A stretch of DNA of 64,000 bases from Dendrophyllia cribrosa. Taxonomy: Eukaryota > Cnidaria > Anthozoa > Scleractinia > Dendrophylliidae. Positions 62,001-64,000 of the stretch are shown here, piece by piece (positions within the stretch are counted from its first letter, which is position 1; the number at the start of each line of letters is the position of its first letter). Under the pieces are notes generated by a model. It was not told where the DNA came from. It was given only the letters and a program-made list of their open reading frames with translations, and ran no database searches. Both the position numbers and the translations under genes were made by a program. The stretch lies in the NCBI GenBank assembly GCA_024195265.1, contig JAJLRJ010000013.1, positions 5,940,112 to 6,004,111 of the forward strand, read 5' to 3'.

Positions 62001-62269
62001 GTCTTTGCAGATGAGATGTAAAAACATTTGTAGAGCTTGCCTCACGATTATGTCACTGTTCATACTGCAGCTAATTTTCCCCAAAATCTTGTAGACTTCG
62101 TCGTGAGAGGAAGCGCATCTGCTCCATAATTCTTCAAGATGTTTCAGTGTATGCAGAATGAACTCTTCTCTTTGCTCCTTGCGCAAGCCAACAGACATGT
62201 CCATCTCTTGAATAAACCGATCTAGGTTATCCATAGTTAATTCAATGGTCCACTGAAACTCCTTGTCTC
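46718..62269 (-). CDS. Gene B: tandem pseudokinase protein with expanded tyrosine-motif tail (5' end outside window)
   Basis: Exons in transcript order are 61506-62269, 60468-60636, 59641-59951, 58812-59241, 57227-57468, 56571-56721, 55962-56026, 55478-55526, 54921-54976, 54594-54728, 54259-54441, 52236-52345, 51557-51698, 50767-50912 and 46718-50024, all on the - strand. They join into one open frame of 2085 codons plus a stop. Domains run as in gene A: helical region, pseudokinase 1, acidic linker, pseudokinase 2, tail. The first visible exon begins in phase 1 after ttttag, so upstream exons must lie beyond base 64000 or in sequence I could not read. The genes are convergent, with stop codons about 9.7 kb apart. 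Introns share no colinear sequence with gene A, so the duplication is old, although a few exons are strikingly similar. The tail is about five times longer than in A. Confidence 0.88.
50484..50705 (-). pseudogene. Penelope-like retroelement C-terminal fragment
   Basis: The - strand encodes 73 residues beginning KSQSAIRHHAETTGHDIHLD, then YVKILERKLNNRQERLFLEA and a stop. The HxxxTGHxIxxxxxKIL and LEALHSI pattern is typical of the end of the GIY-YIG nuclease region of Penelope-like elements. It is 5' truncated and lies in gene B's last intron on the same strand. Confidence 0.7.
50767..50912 (-). CDS. Gene B exon: kinase-like domain 2, subdomain XI
   Basis: A 146-bp exon with PEGCPDWV and HQCWAYESVQRPPFLAIF. 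Its length equals gene A 35228-35373, and its 3' half is nearly identical in DNA, including the first bases of the donor. Confidence 0.94.
50960..51317. repeat. MITE with ggtaccccaagct ends
   Basis: Left ggtaccccaagctctagtga and inverted right tcacttgagcttggggtacc, with inner arms to gattccagcg. It lies in the gene B intron 50913-51556. Confidence 0.88.
51557..51698 (-). CDS. Gene B exon: kinase-like domain 2, APE and helix F
   Basis: A 142-bp exon with SAPEVILDGHYTHASDIWAFG and ILAWELYTSF, the close copy of gene A 34069-34222. It is 12 bp shorter at its acidic 3' end. Confidence 0.94.
52236..52345 (-). CDS. Gene B exon: kinase-like domain 2, degenerate DFG
   Basis: A 110-bp exon beginning VQIGRLGRSKSLSMSAYDV. 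RLG occupies the DFG position, and the SAYDVTS Tyr is conserved with gene A 33625-33734. Confidence 0.9.
52369..53510. mobile_element. piggyBac-like MITE, copy B, split by a hairpin insertion
   Basis: Left end TTAA plus ccctattcagcctgggc. Sequence matches copy A up to 52715 and resumes after 53397. The right end is decayed (ccccaggttgacg). It lies in the gene B intron 52346-54258. Confidence 0.85.
52716..53397. mobile_element. Long near-perfect hairpin insertion
   Basis: Arms 52741-53047 and 53089-53397 are almost exact inverse copies of about 305 bp around a loop of about 40 bp. The direct repeat ttgccagataaa (12 bp) lies at 52704-52715 and 53398-53409. About 25 extra bases sit at the left end only. 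No coding sequence is seen. Confidence 0.92.
53520..54255. other. Gene B intron, nothing recognised
   Basis: AT-rich with a small GC-richer patch at 53730-53930 open on both strands. No domain or repeat end is identified. Confidence 0.4.
54259..54441 (-). CDS. Gene B exon: kinase-like domain 2, catalytic loop
   Basis: A 183-bp exon with GNLKEYVLNRRCHQGD, FLSQIASALHYLH and the loop VHGDLRAVYVNV. The catalytic Asp is kept, and the Asn of HRDxxxxN is replaced by Tyr as in gene A. Confidence 0.92.
54594..54728 (-). CDS. Gene B exon: kinase-like domain 2, N-lobe
   Basis: A 135-bp exon with ICERI at the VAIK site (Lys replaced by Glu) and QHLKALARLNNPNLASI. The loss of the Lys-Glu pair is shared with gene A. 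Confidence 0.88.
54921..54976 (-). CDS. Gene B linker exon 3
   Basis: A 56-bp exon between ttctcag and gttggt encodes DNEEYNSQSGD and KTVK, the counterpart of gene A 30381-30445. Confidence 0.8.
54980..55475. other. Gene B intron, nothing recognised
   Basis: Pyrimidine-rich stretch near 55060 and otherwise unique AT-rich sequence. The short open frame at 55041-55316 is not supported. Confidence 0.4.
55478..55526 (-). CDS. Gene B linker exon 2 (49 bp)
   Basis: A 49-bp exon between ctatacag and gtaagt encodes EDHNKEEPIYSFIA. It shares phase 0 to 1 and a central Tyr with gene A 28390-28432. Confidence 0.68.
55962..56026 (-). CDS. Gene B linker exon 1
   Basis: A 65-bp exon encoding DEAQLRPDPPPLEML. 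It matches gene A 26515-26576 in phase and in the RPDPPxLEM core. Confidence 0.82.
56046..56147. repeat. Small MITE with cagtgaaac ends
   Basis: Ends cagtgaaacatgtattaagc and, inverted, gtaacacaggtttcactg, with gcggacac repeats. A related cagtgaaacccc fragment is at about 22249. Confidence 0.75.
56571..56721 (-). CDS. Gene B exon: end of kinase-like domain 1
   Basis: A 151-bp exon with CESCFEDEEYQLIKQCCEW and a helical NNRLKELIKN end. Length and phases equal those of gene A 25453-25603. Confidence 0.88.
57227..57468 (-). CDS. Gene B exon: kinase-like domain 1, APE and helix F
   Basis: A 242-bp exon with LYDYCSADDGAPAF, then [23 protein letters not shown] and an acidic DDDEIPSH end. It is the counterpart of gene A 24091-24323. 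The exact acceptor has a close alternative because CAG-like triplets repeat there. Confidence 0.9.
57594..57915. mobile_element. piggyBac-like MITE, copy C (deleted)
   Basis: The right end ccaggccgaatagggttaa and the interior match copies A and B. The left end is replaced by a run of C, and an internal part is missing. It lies in the gene B intron 57469-58811. Confidence 0.85.
58411..58575. repeat. MITE with agggcctggtcgcactacag ends
   Basis: The 35-40-bp arms are inverted repeats (agtcaaaaacaaaaat inside). The rest of that intron shows nothing else. Confidence 0.9.
58812..59241 (-). CDS. Gene B exon: kinase-like domain 1, catalytic core, inactive
   Basis: A 430-bp exon begins VAVKIL, with the beta3 Lys kept, and has LIREAYNLKRL with the alphaC Glu kept. 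The catalytic loop is HRAIMAENVLV and the DFG site reads GLH, so the same two catalytic aspartates are lost as in gene A. The shared losses indicate that the common ancestor was already inactive. Confidence 0.93.
59245..59640. other. Gene B intron, nothing recognised
   Basis: AT-rich intron of about 400 bp between the start of pseudokinase 1 and the previous exon, without repeats I can define. Confidence 0.4.
59641..59951 (-). CDS. Gene B exon: end of helical region, start of kinase-like domain 1
   Basis: A 311-bp exon (phase 1 to 0) with the RxLLERxSSELLFC and YRTQTLEI segments shared with gene A 20406-20719. It ends GMFQRRK, where a kinase glycine loop would be, without a recognisable GxGxxG. 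Confidence 0.9.
60468..60636 (-). CDS. Gene B helical region exon
   Basis: A 169-bp exon identical in length to gene A 19792-19960 and very similar in sequence (VHSERPVGQ, AYLQGGGGADWRFC). The acceptor is ttttag and the donor gtattg. Confidence 0.9.
60694..61495. repeat. Trinucleotide run and AGTGGT-type minisatellite
   Basis: (TAG)n, (CAG)n and (CGG-CAG)n at 60694-60790, then about 600 bp of agtggt, agtgat and aatggt hexamers from about 60905 to 61495. It fills the gene B intron 60637-61505. Long frames on both strands (Thr-, Leu/Pro-, His/Tyr-, Ser/Gly- or Val-rich) are artefacts of the repeat. Confidence 0.95.
61506..62269 (-). CDS. Gene B large helical exon
   Basis: A 764-bp exon begins GDKEFQWTI and ends FLHGK before gtaagt. 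It is the counterpart of gene A 17547-18301, with coiled-coil-like EQDLKKAQEELRK and shared Cys and Leu positions. The reading frame stays open past the donor for about 175 codons because the intron begins with a long simple repeat. That extension is not counted as coding. Confidence 0.92.
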
Positions 62270-62309
62270 CTAAAATCGTCATATCGCAAACAAAAAGTTA
62301 TATATTGCA

Positions 62310-62895
62310 CAGGGTGAAATAAGGCGTTTCCGTCTCCGTTTTGATAACGGTTACTTAACGGAAACGTGAATTTCCGTAAGCGGAAATTCAACTATCCGTT
62401 GCGGGAAACACGAGTATACGTTACGTTTCAGTCGCTGCGGAGTCGCGGAAACGCATCACTTAAACTCATGTATCCGCAAGGTTTACGTCTTGCGTAATCC
62501 CCATTAACCGTCATGTTTACGCACCTCGTAAATTCGGCGGAAACACAATTATCCGTAGGGTTTCCTGAATGCGGAAGTGCGGAAACTTTGAGAATTCGCT
62601 ATTAACCGTCATGTTTACGCACCTCGTAAATTCGGTGGACACACAATTATCCATAGGGTTTCCTAAATGTGGAAGTGCGGAAACTTTGAGAATTCGCTAT
62701 TAACTGTCATGTTTACGCACCTCGTAAATTCGGCGGACACACAATTATCCATAGGGTTTCCTAAATGTGGAAGTACGGAAACTTTGAGAATTCGCTATTA
62801 ACCGTCATGTTTCGCACCTCCGCGTAAATTCGGTGGACACACAATTATCCATAGGGTTTCCTTAATGTGGAAACTTGAAGAATTCGAAAACCGCA
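62310..62895. repeat. 98-bp tandem array next to gccg/cgga-rich palindromes
   Basis: The unit starts ccgtcatgtttacgcacctc at about 62508, 62606, 62704 and 62801 (four copies, increasingly diverged). Before it, 62325-62470 is rich in ccgtt, cggaaac and their inverses. It lies upstream of the first visible gene B exon. Confidence 0.88.
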
Positions 62896-62899
62896 CTCT

Positions 62900-63850
62900 T
62901 AAACACGGCGGACACACAATTAACATTACTATTTCGTGAATGAAATATAAAGTTGAAAATGGTTTGAGATCGGATAATCATTTCCTCTTACGTTGTAGAC
63001 AATTAAACTAGCACTTTTGAAATGTGGACGTTCATCGAGAATACCGCGCGATCGGTTCATGCTTCTTGGGCAACACAAAAATGCATGAACAGAAATTATT
63101 GTGTTGTGAAACTTCTTCAGACCTACAACAACTTCATTGAGAGTGGATTTCGTTTTGTTTCCACCATTAAAGAGAAAGTTATCACAATATATGATAATTT
63201 CAAAATATGGTATATTTTTCTTAAACTCTGACGTAAAAAATGTCATAATATAATTCTTTAAATTTTCATATAAATATACTTTTTCATTTACACTTGATTA
63301 GGCAAAAAATTCACAATAAATAAATAATTTTCAATAAAAAAGTGCTTTCATTCCCTTATAATTTAAAATGTTGAGTTCCCAGCAAGAAAAAACATCAAAC
63401 AACAATTTGCAACTGGTAATGATGCAATGTTCTTATAGCAATAAATGCTATCAGCTTTATAAAGGCAGTGTGAAATAGAAATTTGAAAGGGGCATGTTCG
63501 CGGCTTTGCGCATGTCTCAGCATCACATATTTCTTCTTTTTCCTTTTTGCCAAATCGCTTTTTAACCTGTCAAGTTTGCATGTGGCATCAAATTCCGACT
63601 TTTGAATCGAGTCTTGTTTTTAATCCGTAGAGCGGATCATTGAAACAATCAATAAAATTAAATTTGCATTCATATACTTCATCAATTATTTAAATTTTGT
63701 ACGGGGACAATGCAAAAACAAAAACTAACGCATGCGGAAAACCGTGAACATGTTTCTTTAAGAGGCACTTTATCATTACTATGGAAAATCAATAAATATT
63801 TAAACTGTCTTTCAGCCAGTCATCTTCCCCAAGAGGGACAGTTTTTAGGG
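62900..63850. other. Upstream side of gene B, nothing recognised
   Basis: AT-rich. I searched it for the missing gene B counterpart of gene A exon 15978-16175 and found no phase-compatible candidate. Confidence 0.4.
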
Positions 63851-63855
63851 AGTGG

Positions 63856-64000
63856 TTAGTCCGACATGTTTTGGTCAGCTACTCTTGAAATTTTAGTGGC
63901 TGTTCTTTTTTGCCTCTTGTTCACGTGAGCCTGATAAGTGGCATCCAGGACAGCCTTGATGGTCCTTAATTTCGTTCTCTCCCACTTAAGCGGCTTGACG
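63856..64000 (-). CDS. Partial reading frame at window edge, function unknown
   Basis: The - strand is open from base 64000 to a stop at 63856-63858 for 47 residues, starting VKPLKWERTKLRTIKAVLDA and then Lys/Arg-rich (NKRQKRTATK), ending QNMSD. Base composition is less AT-rich than its flank, and the sequence looks protein-like and helical. It could be the 3' end of a transposon ORF or of a host gene. I do not recognise it. Confidence 0.4.
   Translation of the reverse strand, partial: VKPLKWERTKLRTIKAVLDATYQAHVNKRQKRTATKISRVADQNMSD

Noticed and set aside
62929..63246. Candidate gene B upstream exon ending ASLIVYN before gtaaga
   Set aside because: It ends in phase 0, while the next exon needs phase 1, and its likeness to the gene A exon end is only a few residues.

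Overview
The window looks like nuclear DNA of an invertebrate animal, most likely an anthozoan cnidarian such as a coral or sea anemone. The evidence is GT-AG introns, short exons in long AT-rich introns, animal-type tyrosine-kinase-like folds, and a very high density of short inverted-repeat elements (MITEs), long G/C homopolymers and microsatellites. The organism is an inference; the sequence cannot name the species. No operons, bacterial genes or CRISPR arrays are present.

Two large multi-exon paralogous genes dominate the window and point at each other. Gene A is on the + strand, with exons visible from about 10.6 or 15.3 kb to 37.05 kb. Gene B is on the - strand, with exons from 62.27 kb down to 46.72 kb. 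I rebuilt both by reading exon edges and phases. Fifteen exons correspond one to one, every intron phase matches, and several exons have identical length. Both models join into one open frame to a stop codon: about 1326 residues visible for A and about 2085 for B. Neither start codon is visible; gene B clearly continues beyond base 64000.

Both proteins have the order: helical N-terminal region, kinase-like domain 1, short acidic linker, kinase-like domain 2, tyrosine-rich acidic tail. Both kinase-like domains have lost catalytic residues, so these look like tandem pseudokinases. The tail holds repeated YDDV, YEEV, YEEI and YDKL motifs that resemble SH2 docking sites. It is short in A (217 aa) and greatly expanded by internal repeats in B (1099 aa). 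Gene A also has an N-terminal exon with a short segment that recalls RHIM amyloid motifs. I cannot match the full architecture to a named family.

By region: 0-10 kb holds MITEs, a 44-bp tandem array, a tRNA-like SINE piece, a hAT transposase relic, a 94-bp array inside an inverted-repeat element, and a foldback element. 10-15 kb holds a large inverted-repeat element with nested insertions and a LINE 3' end. 15-37 kb is gene A with repeat-filled introns. 37-46.7 kb is the repeat-rich gap between the convergent genes. 46.7-62.3 kb is gene B. 62.3-64 kb holds a 98-bp tandem array and the end of another possible reading frame.
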